Positions 31,755 to 44,609 of a DNA stretch of 64,000 bases are shown here, in pieces. This DNA is from Nitzschia sp. pyKryTriq1 (taxonomy: Eukaryota; Bacillariophyta; Bacillariophyceae; Bacillariales; Bacillariaceae): positions 2,380,722 through 2,444,721 of the forward strand of contig OY101121.1 of the NCBI GenBank assembly GCA_956465555.1. The letters run 5' to 3'. Position 1 is the stretch's first letter. The number at the start of each line of letters is the position of its first letter. Both the position numbers and the translations under genes were made by a program. The notes beneath the pieces are model-generated. The model saw nothing but the letters and a program-made list of their open reading frames with translations, made no database searches and was not told where the DNA came from.

Positions 31755-34209
31755 GGTGATGGTCGGTGATAAAGAGTTTGACTTTTTATTCAAGAGATTT
31801 TTTGTGTGATTACACACAGTTGTGCGTTTCGCGGTTGCCAGTGCAGTGTTGGTGTTGGTGTTGCCAGTTGCCTGTTGCAGTTGTGCGTGTGGATCTCCGA
31901 CATCCGAATTCCGAACTCGCTTTACTGAAACATCTCTTCGCACACTCACACTCGTAGTTCCTACCGCACTGGCTGTGGTACAAGAGAAGAAGGAGAAGTT
32001 TCAGAAGAAAAATGATGTTCGTCAAAAAGCGGAACCTCGAGAGCATTTGGAGAGTCTCTTAGAGGGATAGCTTTTGTTAGATATGCCTTTCGCTTCGCCA
32101 GGGGCCGGAAAATAGATACAAATGCCGTGGCCGTTCCTCCGCCTTCTGGCGGAGAATATTTAAGGAAGGGATCACAGCCATAAACCGTTTCGCGGGAGAG
32201 CGACATGTTATCTGTGGTGGTCTGTGCTTCGAGGAGACGCTCGCCCTACTACTGCGCTGGTGGTGGGCGCAAAAAACGGCGCAAGAAACCTCGAGTACGT
32301 GAGGACTCAAGCAAGTGCGTACGAATTTTCCCAGTCCGTGCTTTCCATCATCAATCAACCACGTCGCCAGTTGCCGGATGATTCTCCAAAACCCGTCTTC
32401 TGACGGGAAAACGCAGGCGTCTCTCCTTTTTCTGTAAAATAATAACAAAAAAGCGAAGACCGAAATAGACAACACTGCCCTCCCTTTTCGAAATCAAAAA
32501 ACGCGGACCGCTAACTTCGCAAACAGATGTTCTACCAGGAAACAGATGTTCTACCTACCAGATACTTGTACAGTACGGGCCACGAACAAGAATACGTCCA
32601 TCATCTCCAAAACATTCGCCCGAGTCTCGATCCAGTGCATGGTGTTCCGAGCGAACGAACCAAACTATTTTTTTAAAAGACTATGTAGAAGCGATGCAAA
32701 AAAGATGGAACCCTGCGAAGCAGCAATCTACAGCACCACCCGTCGTGCACGGGTGACGCAACACTGGAGAAACCAACACGCCGAAAGGCTTGGGCTTTGG
32801 TCTGTGGGCAGTCTCAAACCTTGTTGCATATACCGGTACTCTTATCGTACCAGCACTTCGTACTGTTTGCCTCTCTAGAGTAGAGAATCTAGAATATAAC
32901 GGTACTGCTTCTCTCGTCAACTAATAGAGTAATGATATCACCAACAAGCGGTTTATTCAAGAACAACTGCTAGCTAGTACTACAGTAGGACTGTGCTCTA
33001 CTCACCAGATACTGCATTGTATATTTCTTGTACTGTAGTAGCTTGTTGTAGTGATCTAATACTAATAACGAACGCGAGGCAAGTGGGGACTGCTGGGCAC
33101 ACCTTGCATGTTTTGACAGTCCGTCGCCGTTCTTCCATCACTACAGTACCATCAGCATCTGCTAGCTACTAGCAGCCATCAGTGCGTGTATGGGACGAGT
33201 GGACGGAGATGTTCTTGCCCCCTTTTTTCTCTTCGCACGCTGAAACGGAGGCCCGACAGACGATGGATGGCCGCGACCCGCGACCAGAGAATGCCGGCAT
33301 GTCACGCGAGCGGCGAACCTGGGTTCGCTAGATCGACTGAAATGATGATCATTCGATTTCGGATTTCGCTGGAAAGAAAACAGAGGACAAGAGGATCTGT
33401 ACAGGGCAGTTACTATATACCTGTAGATCTGTTCCCGTTCCGTACCTGCACCTCTCCTCTCGGCGGACGACTCCTCTGCTACATACCGGTACTACGACCA
33501 GTAGAGAGCTCTATCATCGTAAACCATCGAAAAAGGAGATGGAGAGCAATCAATCTCTACTAGTACCAGTAGAGTAGAGACTGCTCTTTTTGCTTTTGTT
33601 TGTTGAGTGTGTCGACTAGTACTACTGCGACCCTTTTCATGCTCTACTAGTAGTGGTAGTACTATATACTACTACTAGCTAGACTAGTATATCGTTAACA
33701 ACTCTACGAGAGAAACAAATATAGTACTCTTCTCCTACTTTCATTCGAGTATAGTTTAGTAGTACTAACAATATGTATACCGGCAGGAAGTGCCGGTTGT
33801 CTGGCCGTGGTGGTAGTAGTAATACTAAGCTCTTAGAGACGAGAAGAGAGAGAAGCTACTACTACTCCATAAGAAAGTATCGTCGGTCGATCCTCTTGAT
33901 GAGTAGTGGTAGTACAACTAGACTAGCAGCATTGGAGAAGTAGTCGTGTAGCAAGTCAAAAGCCTCTAGATGAGTTTTAAAACCAAGCATTGAAGGAGTC
34001 TTCGATCGGTTGTCCCTTCGTCCGATATGTTAGTGAGAGACAGGAGTAGTTGTTGCATTGACGGTTTTGATGATGGGCTTGCCGTTGCTGGCTGCTTAGT
34101 CTGCGCGCCAAAGGAATTCAACCTGAAGAAGTCGTCAGCAACCGGTCGGTGTTGGTACTCGAGGTACTGCGAGCAGTAGTATGCTAATTGCTCGTCAGTC
34201 ACGTTACTC
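31755..34209. other. 2.4-kb gene-free stretch
   Basis: Upstream flank of the HSF gene, GC-richer at 32080-32460. It then becomes TAG/CTA, ACTAGT and GTACCGGTAC-rich from 32880 to 33960. Frames of 110-132 residues (32077-32475, 32546-32878, 33186-33563) show no domain. Nothing supported. Confidence 0.45.
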
Positions 34210-34815
34210 TCATCGTTCGGACCATGCTTCAATAGCATCCAGCGCTCCACGCTGTGCCGCCTCTTCGTAGCAGGTTCGACTCACTGAAGTGTAAATCGCG
34301 GCCGCCCTTTGGTAGCTTTTTCCCGATTCCTGACACGACATGAGTTCGGATAGTACGGTCCAGAGGATTTCCCCCTTTCGTGCTTGTCGGATCTTGTTCT
34401 TTTTCGGGGTTTTGGATTCCAAACCGCGAGAGCAGTCATTTGGATCCTTGTCTACAGGAATCTTCTTCATCATTTTCTTGACAGTATCAATGGCGCCTTG
34501 TCGGATTTCCTTGAACTCGTCAGCTGAGTACCACATACTCGCGCGTTCCTCATCAGAGTAGCGTCGGTGGGTTGAAATCTTTCGTACCCGTACTTTGGGG
34601 TTAAAGTCGACTGACTTTTTTACCTTTTGCTTCTGCTGTGTGCTGCTGCTCTTCTTTTGGGGTTTGGAGGCTACGCCATCAGACATGGCGGCACTAGCAG
34701 ATGCTGCTGGTTCTCGCAGCGATTTTCTAGTAAGTGTGCTCCTTGTGGGAGAGTCCTCATCATCCGTGTGATAGCTGATATCGGATGAGGGAAGGAGTGG
34801 TGCCATGGTGTACAT
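34210..34815 (-). CDS. Diatom WYS-motif family protein (second member)
   Basis: A 201-residue frame from the ATG at 34815. A Ser/Lys-rich N-terminus (residues 1-85) precedes VRKISTHRRYSDEERASMWY, then the WYSADEFKEIRQGAI core and a helix IDTVKKMMKK. The second conserved block is CSRGLESKTPKKNKIRQARK, followed by ILWTVLSELMSCQESGKSYQ and the helix YTSVSRTCYEEAAQRGALDA near the C-terminus. This family recurs in diatoms with no assigned function. The relative at 7215-7901 shares the WYS core and the RGL block. A further frame (33966-34250) overlaps the end in another phase and may be a read-on artefact or an alternative 3' exon. No membrane or targeting segment is visible. Confidence 0.75.
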   Translation of the reverse strand: MYTMAPLLPSSDISYHTDDEDSPTRSTLTRKSLREPAASASAAMSDGVASKPQKKSSSTQQKQKVKKSVDFNPKVRVRKISTHRRYSDEERASMWYSADEFKEIRQGAIDTVKKMMKKIPVDKDPNDCSRGLESKTPKKNKIRQARKGEILWTVLSELMSCQESGKSYQRAAAIYTSVSRTCYEEAAQRGALDAIEAWSER

Positions 34816-35619
34816 TGTGGAGGTTGGAGATAATCGCAAATTTTATGGCCTTTACTAAGTAGAAATAATACTCGAGTATGAGTCCTAAACACGGTACAGG
34901 TAGAGGACACATACTTCTTGCTTGTTCTTCATTACAGTACAAGTATTGATCGGTTGGACGGAGGATCTGCTTCCTCCGGGACGGAGAATCAGTTCACAGA
35001 ACACCACAGAACACTTGGAGTTCTAAAAAGCGGCGAACCGCAAGTCTCGCGAAAGGCCCAATCTATTTCCATCGCATGCAGTGATTGCATTCAGTACCGC
35101 GATACCGACCCAATGCTGTTCATAATTATTAATGAACCGGTGCTTCGACCGGGTTGCCTGTGGTTCTTCTCCTCCAAATAATGTGATACTGGAGATTATA
35201 TGGCGGTGTTGAAGAGAACCAATTCTTCGTTCCCGAATACTAGGTACTGTAGTACGTGTAGCGGGTTGACGGCAGAGAGAGTCTACGATTACGCAGCTGC
35301 TACATAACAGGAAAAGTTCATATGCCCCATCCCGTCAAAATAGCCTCAGGGTCATTGAGAATAGTACCGGTAGTTTGTGTCGTTAGAGAGACGCCATTAA
35401 AAAAGTCTCCCCATCATCATGCATGATTTTTAAGGAACGAAATAGAATCATCGAATACAGGTCCCCATACTAATTTAGCCTTCCTTTACTCCAAGAAGGA
35501 ATGATGATCCCTCTCTCTTAGAGTAGTAGTAGTTGCAGTAGCTTGCGGGTAGCATTGGAAAGCCGGCCGAAGAAGAAAAGGTATCCAGTCTACAGATGAT
35601 GCTCAGCAAGAAGACCAAA
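34816..35619. other. Gene-free stretch
   Basis: Mixed-composition DNA between two minus-strand genes, with a short TAG run at 35520-35540. No gene seen. Confidence 0.45.
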
Positions 35620-38600
35620 TTACGAAGACGGAGTTTTCTTGGCCTGAGCCGAATATGGGGGTACTCTTGGTCCAGGCGAACTGATCGAGCTCAAGCTGCT
35701 TTGGAAGTTGGACAGGCTGCTCTGAAAGTTCGAAGCCGATCCCATGCTCGGCTTGGACCACTTTGGAGTGTGCGATGATGTTGGTTTAAAAGTAAGGGAG
35801 CCGTCGGAGGACCACATTGAGCTTATGGCGGAGGAAGTGGAATGAGTCGAAGCCCGCATGCCGTTCGAGTGGGTAGAACTCCTCATACCATTACCACCGC
35901 GAGTTTCGGAAACATAGTCCATAATAATATCTCGTCCCTTGGATTGCCAATCGCGCCGATTGGATTTAGCGTAGGTAAGGAATTCTTCGGCGTCATCCCC
36001 AAAGGCGCCGCATTCCGTGAGCTTGTGAGCAAGCGGAATGACGATATCGTCAAAGAAGGCCAGCTCTCCTTGATACCAGAAATCCGCTGGATCTTTTTGG
36101 CCACTTTGACGCCCGGTTTTGTAGACATCGCACATTTCTTGAAAGAGCTTTTTGTTCCACTTGATGTAGACGTTCCAGTGCTGGGTGCAATGGGCAATAT
36201 TAGAGACCTGAATCATCGCTTCAAGAGTTAGTGTAGCTCTCTGGTTGATAGTTTCAGCGTCCTTCTTGCCCTTTTTCGTAAAGGCGCGTTCCCATCTTTT
36301 ATTTCGTTCCTTCAAAAGATCTCGATCAATGATGTCCGTCGCCATGACGAGTGTTACGACCAATTGGCGGAACCTTAGCATCTCCGCCTCCGTGGAGTAG
36401 ATGAATCTTCGTAGTTGCTGATAGGCCGGTCGCTGGAATACCGCCCAGGCCATATCGATCGAGTTCTGTTCGGCTGGGCTTTTCTTCCCGTACTTTTTAG
36501 AAACGTCCGCGTTTTCCTTGACGAGCTTGGCGTTGGGAAAACCCGAATGGTCGATATCGTGAATCATCGCGGCAAATACCAGAGCGAACTCTGTCATGGG
36601 ATCGTTGGGAATTCCAAACGCGGTATCGTCCCCCAGTGCCGATGGATCTCCTTTGCCCGATCCTCCCTTGGGCATCTTTCGTTGCCACTGCTTATGTGCG
36701 GTCATGGATTGGGCCTTGCCGCCTTTCTTGGATGGATCTACAAGCCTCGAATGGAGCTTGGTCAAACTGATGGTTACATGACTCGCGTGTTCCCAACAAT
36801 GGAATGGATGGCCTTGATACATGGAAGCGACCGTTGTTACAAAGTCTTCGAGTTGGTCCAATACATTTCTTGGAATTTGTACTCTGCTGACATTGATGGG
36901 TGCAGGCGTCTTGAGAAACTGGGAAAAGTCAATGGCGTCGCTGACTTCATCCAAAGGAAGCTTGCTTTTCTTTAGTTGCGTGGCTTCCATGGTGGAAAAC
37001 TGTTGTAGTTCGACCGGGGTCGGATGCACTGGAGCAAGCGCCGCGTTGGTTCCCCAGCGTTGGGCAACGATCTTTTTGAGAATTTGGGACAAGACTTCGA
37101 CAGTGTAGTCGGCCTGTCGCCGAGTCCGTTCCCCAATCTTGTTGAGCTTTTCTGTCTTTTCGAACATGGCAACAATTCCATTGACTCCGCCGCCAAAGCT
37201 TCTAGCGTCGTTGATAGAACTCAAAGAATTGTCATTCATATCGAGCGCAAAGGAAGAATCGTTTCCTGACTTGAGTACACCGCCGTTGCCCTTCTTATCG
37301 GCAGCAGCAGCAGTCGTACTACCAGTAGAAGGCGTCATGACCAACCAGTAGGTTTGCAGTTGCCCCTTGCCCTTGGCTTGCACCATTGTATCTCGTGCCT
37401 GTACCCAATGATCTTTTCCGGCTTCTTTCAAGTGCTCCGCCATCGATTCGCTCAAATGTACCTTGGCTCGCATTCCTGTCGATTCGATTCGAGCGGCAGT
37501 ATTGACAGTATCTCCAAACAATTGAAAGCGTGACTTTTCTCCTCTCATGACTCCTGCCGTGACCGGGCCACTGAAAGGCACAAGGAGCGACGAAATTAGA
37601 TTATTGTTTTGTTTTGTGAGCGACAGAAAAGAAAACAGTACAAAACAATACAATACTCCTCGTCCCATGGAATCAAACCAACTCTATACGCCAAACGCCA
37701 AAAAAACGCACCTATGGAGGCCGAATCTCATGGACAAGTCCCCCGTATCCGGTCCCAAATGCTTTTCCAAAGCTCTGACAATCTGTATCATTTTTCCCAT
37801 GCAAGCTCTTGAAAACTGTGCCATGCGGACGGCATGATCCTGTTGCGCTTCCGGCAGGCCCGTGACGGCAACATAACAATCTCCAATCGTTTCGACCTTG
37901 AACACTTTGAGACGTCGTGCAATTCCATCAAAGCACGAATACAAGCTTTCCAGCAGGGTAAAGACGGCTGTAGGATCTCGTACCGAACTCCAGGCCGTAA
38001 AACCGACAATATCGGCAAATAGGACCGTACAATGAGGAAAGAAATCCGCAATCGGCTTGTTGGTCAAGATATCCTTGGGAATAAGACCTGCATCCTCGTC
38101 ATCATCATCATCATCATCATCATCATGGTCATGATCACCATCATCATCATGGTCATCATCGTCAACGTGGTGACCTTCGTCCATGTCTCGGCTGTTGCTT
38201 CTACTTCTGCTTCTGCTGCTTCTGCTGCTCCGATGAGTGTGATGGTTGGCTGTTTCGTCAGTCATTTCCGTATCGGCAGCAGTCACTTGAGTCTCATTGG
38301 CAGGACTACCACCAGCACCAGCACCAGCACCACTAGTTCCAGTAGAACCGTCCGACCGACGACGCCCCCCACGACGTTGTCGTCGTCGTTCCCTGAGGCG
38401 CTGTTTTCTTCCTTCTTTACTACTTCCCAAAGAATAACCCCCCAAGGATATCATCCCTGACTTGAAACTGTTGTTGTTGTTGTTGTTATGACTATTCTTT
38501 CCGTCCGTACTGATGCTCATGCTTCCAGAAAGACGCTGCTGCTGCCGTTTTTGTTTTTGTTTTTGCTGTTGTTGTTGTTTTTGTTGTTTTTGGATGCGCC

Positions 38601-39597
38601 GCCGTTTTCCTTCTTCTTCCTTGAGCATTCGGGAACGAACATTTTCGGGAAAGAGACTATTGACAATGGCAGTATTTTTCAAAGCCGTCGCTTGCAATTG
38701 GGTCAGTGCGATTCGTACGGCACGATCGTACCTCCATACCATTCCGGCGACCACGATCCAAATGGACACTAATACTGCGACGACGGGCAGCACGGATTCC
38801 AAAGTAGTCGTATTGGAGGAGGAAGGGGGAGTCATGACCAATGTTTCGGTCAGGTATAAATACGTCAAGACTCCGGTAGCCGTCATGCCCAAGACAAACG
38901 CTACCATAACAGCTCGACGCCAGAGATACACTCGCTGTAATTCGAGAGGGGCCACTTCTTCGTCTTGTTGTTCTTCCGCAGCACCATTTGGTTGTTGATG
39001 TTGATGTTGATGCTGTTGCAGGAGACTGAGCTCACTCGAGTTCTTTTGCAAGAGAAGATCGGCGCGTGCTGTATCCTTATCATCATGGTCACGATGATCG
39101 TTGAGAAACATTTCATCATCATCTTGACTCGTTTCTCCTTCTGCTTCATCTTCGTAGTCTTCATCATCATCATCATCTTCATAGTCGTCATCGTCGTCGG
39201 TCAAGGCACCAATGTCCACCGATCCTTCGGTGCTACTTCCATTGCCTCCTCCTTCGCCACCGCCAACACCAACACCAACAACTCCAATTTCCAAGTCGAA
39301 GCTTTCTTCTCCACTGGAGGATCCACCACCAGCACCACCAGCACCACCAGCACCACTTGCACTTGGTCTGGTGCTGCGTCTGGTGCTGCGTCGTTGCTTG
39401 TTCAAGTCTTGTTCGGCAGCTTGATCCAACCGCAAACTGGCTTCGGACAATGAACAGGAACTGATATTGTCAATATCATTATCATTATCATTATCCTCAG
39501 CAGCAGCGGCGGCTGCAGCAACAACAACAGCATCACCTTGCTGCTGCTGCTGCTGATTGCTCTTGCTGTTCTTGATGCGTCGCCTGTTGGGAAGCAT
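35620..39597 (-). CDS. Membrane class III nucleotidyl cyclase fused to cyclic-nucleotide phosphodiesterase (gene A), 2 exons
   Basis: Exons 37712-39597 and 35620-37570 join in phase 2 to 1278 residues. The order is: acidic, low-complexity N-terminus; two membrane helices (about 229-250 and 269-287) with a short lumenal loop; a basic/Ser/Gly linker and a His/Asp-rich run; cyclase domain (about 515-700); PDEase_I domain (about 860-1190). The metal-binding Asp residues are D529 (LFADIVGFTAWSS) and D573 (ETIGDCYVA), and N652...R is in DTVNTAARIESTG. The base-selecting positions are Glu (VETIGD) and Gln645 (FQLFGD), not a clean guanylyl or adenylyl pair. The PDE has FHCWEHASHV and the metal motif HDIDH (966-970). 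One chain can therefore make and destroy cNMP at a membrane. The intron falls after FGLH, exactly where gene B has one. The ATG at 39597 is preferred, since upstream frame codes repeats. Confidence 0.9.
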
Positions 39598-40441
39598 GAT
39601 GATGATGGTGATGATGATGATGCGATGATGATGATGCGATGATGATGCGATGATTCTTATAGTATTGATATTTTGGCACGCATTAATATATAATACAATC
39701 TTCGCACAAATAACCGTCGTTCGAGGAGCCGCAGAAGAGAGAGAGAGAGAGAGAGAGATCAGGACCACAACAACAACAACAACCACAGCTCCTTGTGTGT
39801 TCCGATGGCTACGGTATATGGGGGGTTGTTGTTCTTGTTGTTCTTGTTCTTGTTGGAGTTTAGTTCTATAATGAATGATAGTGGTATGATGGTACTGTAG
39901 GGAACAACGAGACGATTGGACGATTGGAGGGTTTCGGGATAGAGGCAGGGACGATAATACTTTAGTACTGGTGAAATACAGTAGGACGGGGATGCGAGAA
40001 ACGTACATACCACCGGTATGGTTTTACAACATCATCATCTGCTTTTAGTACAGTACGTACTCGTATGCTTCCGGTAGCTTTATCGGAAGAAGAATCGCCA
40101 ATAATAATAGTCTAGTAGTACAAACTGTAATGACCCAACAATTAATTAATAATGACCGACCGCTTTTGCTAGAGAATTCCCGATCTGCGTTAAATGTTAC
40201 AATGTCTGCCCCTTTAAAAGTTTAGTGACAAATTGCTACAGTACTCAGTACTAACTGCATGTATGCGCTTGGTCATTGCATTCATTGGCATGCAGGCATT
40301 ATTGCAGGCATTATTATTATGGTAGTCTATTTACATTAGTATCAGAAGATAAGAATAATCTGATGTCGCCAGATTTTCCTATTTTTTCTACTCGTATGCA
40401 CTACTGGAGAACATGTACGAGTACCGGGTACTGTAGGCCCC

Positions 40442-40476
<35 letters not shown>

Positions 40477-42476
40477 CCCACATCCACATCCACAGCCACA
40501 GCCACAGCCACAGCCACACCCACCCACACCACACCCACACCCACACCCACACCCACACCCACACACACCCACACACACCCACACCCGGTGTGTGTGGGTG
40601 TGGGTGTGGGTGTGGGTGTGGGTGGGTGTGTGTGGGTGTGTGTGGGTGTGTGTGGGTGTGTGTGGGTGACACACACACACACACACACACACGAACGCTG
40701 TGGAACAACGAAATGGGCACGAAATGGAAAGGAAGAAAAGCAACACGGCGACGCAGTGAGGCTTGATGTCGGTCCCCATCTTCGGGAAATGTTCTTCCCA
40801 GTCAAGGGTAGTGGTTCTTGGAACCACATTAAAGATGTTGACGTTGCCGACGACGACATAGAGGTAGTATGCCGTGAAGTGCAGATGGAACTGTCGACAC
40901 CGAGACGACATGTATGGATGGATGAGGTGGAAGTAGTTCTTTGCGAGTCGAAGCCGGGAAGGCTACTGAGACTAGTTTCGGGTTTCCGCGCGCAGATCAC
41001 CGAAACGCCCGGCAGACTACTACCGTTAGAGACGACGACGACAGACAGACTAAGAGACGACGACGACGACGACAGACAGACTACTAGACAGCCCAAATTC
41101 CTGACTGTCAGGAAATTCCTGACTGTCAGGAATTGCTCTGGTACAAACAGTACCAGGTACGAGTACCATACTGGAACCTACTGGCGCATCTGGAGACGAC
41201 ATATGCATCAAAGTCTTCTTCGTCACCAAAATCTTGGAAATTTACGGAGGAGGTATCTTCTTGCTCGTCGTCTCTGCAGATCTATGTAATTTTTGCGCAG
41301 GTAACAAAACAATTCTACCCTGTCTGGAAACATTCGAGATGGGCTTGGAAGAGAAGATTCGTGGCATGCGAGACGCCAAAATGCGGCAAAAGCAAATTCA
41401 CCAACTCCAAAGCGAATATCAAAAACTGCAAACACAGTTATTTTGGCGCGATACCGGCATGAATGCGCGGTATTGGCAGAGGTTCGCGCGGAATATTTGA
41501 ATTCGGCAAACCTGCGGGACAATAAAGCGCGGGAGTTTTTGAAAGGGAGAAGTCGCGCACATTAATTAATGTTGACCGGTTCTATCAATAAAGCGATTCT
41601 AACGGCAGTGAAAAACAAGACGGTGGCCAGGCCCCTAGATGGTGTTGTATGACGTGTTTGTGTTCTGATTGTAGTTGAAAAAGAATACGAAGTCCTAATG
41701 ACAAGATGGGCATCCGGCCCGCCATTGTCGAGGATTCAGCATTTGCAAAAACAATGATGCTGATCTTCTGACGATGCGGCGCAGTCCCCATGAAAACTTC
41801 AATCCACTCCTCAGTCAGTCATTCAAGCGACTGACGGAAGGACGGACGTTTTTGGGGGCCCCCTTGCAATGGGGTGAATTCCCTCCTTGTCTATCCCTCC
41901 GTCTTACCCGTGAACCTGGTACTCAGTACCAGTACTATCACACCGTAGACTTCTCATGCGCACCCGGAGTTCGGAATACCGGTAGAGGTACATACATTCG
42001 CACGCGAGAAGAAAAAAACAGCTGTTAGTATGCAGCAGGCCAACAGATTATAGCCCTTCATGCGTCATTCGAAAGCGAACTAGCAGATGGCCTGCAAATG
42101 GCCTGCAAAGCTGTTTGGGAGTTACTTATTAAGAAAGGTCGCATGTCAACTCTTTTGTCCTGCCTACGTACAATTGAGTACATCTCAGACGTAGGTAGGA
42201 ATGACGCGAAGGGTGCTAACGTTGTCCTGCCTGGCTGGTAGCGTAAGCTATTTTCCTTCACAATTGATTATTGCTCATTTGCGTTTCCGCAAAATACTAA
42301 ACTGACACCCCAAAACACTGATGATTGTTCGTCATACTTCATTCTTTACATTACGAGTAGGAGTACCGCATACATCCTAGAAACAACACCAACGACAACC
42401 GACCATCACTTTATTCATTCAGTCATCCATCGAAGAGTGATCGTCTGCTGATACAACAACAACAACAATAACAACA
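39598..42476. other. 2.9-kb gene-free stretch rich in simple repeats
   Basis: Promoter side of gene A with (GAT)n, (GA)n and (CAA)n runs (39600-39785). The (AGAC)n and CACACCC/GTGTGGG palindromic array lie at 40441-40692, and a doubled short palindrome at 41095-41134. Frames across the repeats are artefacts. An 88-residue frame at 41234-41500 with a helical end has no recognised relative. It ends with a CAA-rich leader for the gene at 42477. Confidence 0.45.
40441..40692. repeat. (AGAC)n plus long CACACCC / GTGTGGG inverted array
   Basis: (AGAC)n at 40442-40474, then CCACAT/CCACAG hexamers, then a (CACACCC)n arm to about 40587. This switches at ccggtg into a (GTGTGGG)n arm to about 40668 and ends in (AC)n to 40692. 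The two arms are roughly self-complementary, so the array could extrude a large hairpin, and its G-rich strand could form quadruplexes. Confidence 0.85.
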
Positions 42477-44473
42477 ATGATGAAGAGAAAGGCGGACGAA
42501 CCGCAGGATTCATCGTCGTCGTCGTCATCCCCGCATTCTTCGGAGGAGGGGGGAGAAAAGTCGAGCAGCAAGAATACTAGTAGAAGCAGTAGTCGTGCAG
42601 ATATCAGCAGTAATACTACTACGAATACCACCGGTAGTGCTGGCGATGATGCTGATGCTGATGCTGATGCTAACAAGAATAGAGAGGCGACGAAGCGGCG
42701 GCAGCAAGAACGAGCAGCATCGATGCTGATATCATTGGCCGGCGACGAGGACGACGATGATTCTACTTCTTCTACGCGGAGCAGCAGCTCCTTGGTTAAG
42801 AAACAAGAAAACGCGGCAATTCACAAGACCACGAGCTCGGACGATCCAGACAAACAACAGCCAGAAGAAAAAGAAGAAGAAGAAGAGCCGGCATCTACTA
42901 GTACTACTCATAGTACTAGTAGGCGGAACAAGAACACGAAAAAGAGCGGCCAAAAACGAAAGCGGAGGCGATCTACTACGAGCAGTAGGGGTAGTAGTAC
43001 AAGTAGTACACACGTGGAGAGGGTGACAGAAGTGGAGCGGACGCCAAATGACATTCTCTGTGGGAGAGGAGTCCCTATTCAGACGTACTCGGGGAACATT
43101 CGCCTTCATGACCTTGTGGCTTCGAGGCGAGAAGAATACCATCGATGTTCCAGACTGCAAAAGCCATTGGTGATTCAGCAAATCGTGCAACAAATCAAGG
43201 CGGGAGGTGGTCGCTTTCTCAAGCGAATCGTCATTGATGGAAGGGACGCCTGGGAAGAGATGGATGATGAATTCGCGTACCAGAAAGTTGGGCACGTCAT
43301 AAGGAACCGTACGTATCGACTGAGAGAAGCCACTACTAGCACTACTACTACTACTACCCAGCAGCAACAGGAGGCACCATTCTATCCTCCCGGTGGCCCT
43401 CATGCGGCGGCCCAGAGGCAAGCTAGGACTGCCAGCACGACGAATCAAGGAGCGATCTTAGGAATGCTTCACCAAGCTTTCATGGGCCACCAGAATCAAC
43501 CACCAGCGGCGGCGGCGGCTCAACACCAGCCACAACAACAAGCTCCGGCGGCACAACAACAACAACAACAGCAAGAACAACCATATGCCGTTCAAGGCAT
43601 GATGGTGTATCCTCCTCCCCCAGCAGTCCCCCCGAGCCAACAGCAGCAGCAGCAAGTAGTTACCGCCGCAATTGCCTCGATATTGTCTTCGCTGGTCCCT
43701 CCGTCTTCTTCCTCTTCTTCAAATGGCACACCCTCGCCTCCGACCGGCTTAAGCAACCTTCTTCTTCCTTTTTACAACAACCACAACAACAATCACAACT
43801 TTGCGGCCGCGGTGCCTACCAACCTCCAGCAGCAGCAGCAGCAGAATACTGCTACTAGTAGCAGTATTACTTCCACCATCACAAGTCTTTCTCCACAGCA
43901 AATGCAGCTGATTTTGCAAGCACTGTTATCGAGCGCGGCGGAACAGGAGCAGCCCAACAACAACTACTACAACAACAACAACAATAACCAGCGACAACCG
44001 ACGAATGTATTGCTCCAACAATTGGCTATCCTTGGCGCTGTAGCTTCCAGTACTATTCAACAGCAGCAGCAGCAGCAGCAGCAAGCGCAGCAGTCCCAGC
44101 AACAACACATGCAACAACAACAGCAAATGCAACAACAACAGCAAATGCAACAACAACAGCAAATGCAACAACAGCAGCAACAAGCCGCCCAACAACTACA
44201 ACTACAAGAACTACAGCAGCACCAACTACAGCAGCACCAACTACAGCAGCACCAACCGATGATGATACATCACCATCAGATCATGCAGCAAATGCAGCAA
44301 ATGCAGCCGGCATCCCAGCATCAGATGGGCTCTGCCATCGTCGTCGGCAACAACAACAACAACAACAACAACAACAGTACTACTAGTAGCAATTCTGCTG
44401 GTGGTGGTGGATCATCGGCCAGCATGACCTCCTCGGGGCGGGGAACAGCAGCAACAACAACAAATACAACCAG

Positions 44474-44505
<32 letters not shown>

Positions 44506-44609
44506 TCAACAATGCAGCACAACAAGCTTCGCCTCCGTCCTACATCAACTCGTTTGAAGATCTTCTTCGAGGACTGACACGAGGCCAGCAGGGGGGAGGA
44601 TTTCAATGA
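42477..44609 (+). CDS. DUF6824-domain protein, Gln/Asn-rich (paralogue 2)
   Basis: A 710-residue single exon. An acidic/Ser N-terminus with a basic patch KKSGQKRKRRRS (likely nuclear localisation) precedes the domain at about 190-285: NDILCGRGVPIQTYSGNIRL, a basic helical middle, GGGRFLKRIVIDGRDAWEEM and YQKVGHVIRNRTYRLRE. The tail is Gln, His, Asn and Met rich (MQQQQQ units, NNNN runs), with a short conserved-looking closing segment PPSYINSFEDLLRGLTRGQQ. It converges tail to tail with paralogue 3 across 780 bp. The domain is more diverged than in paralogue 3 (KVGHVIR in place of KTSQALRE). Inferred nuclear regulator; the biochemical role of the domain is unknown. Confidence 0.85.

Noticed and set aside
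33966-34250. 94-residue frame overlapping the end of the second WYS-family gene
   Set aside because: Not in frame with the family protein. The family ends near the stop at 34210; kept only as a possible alternative 3' exon.
35620-40008. Two separate genes (a cyclase half ending at 37684 and a PDE with a partial cyclase at 37668)
   Set aside because: GT-AG sites at 37711/37571 rebuild a continuous cyclase domain through FGLHSGPVTAG, and gene B shows the same intron.
40276-41289. 337-residue open frame, and long minus-strand frames over the same place
   Set aside because: The length comes from period-3-compatible microsatellites (ACAC, CCACAC, AGAC). Composition is Thr/Pro/His or Val/Cys strings with no domain.
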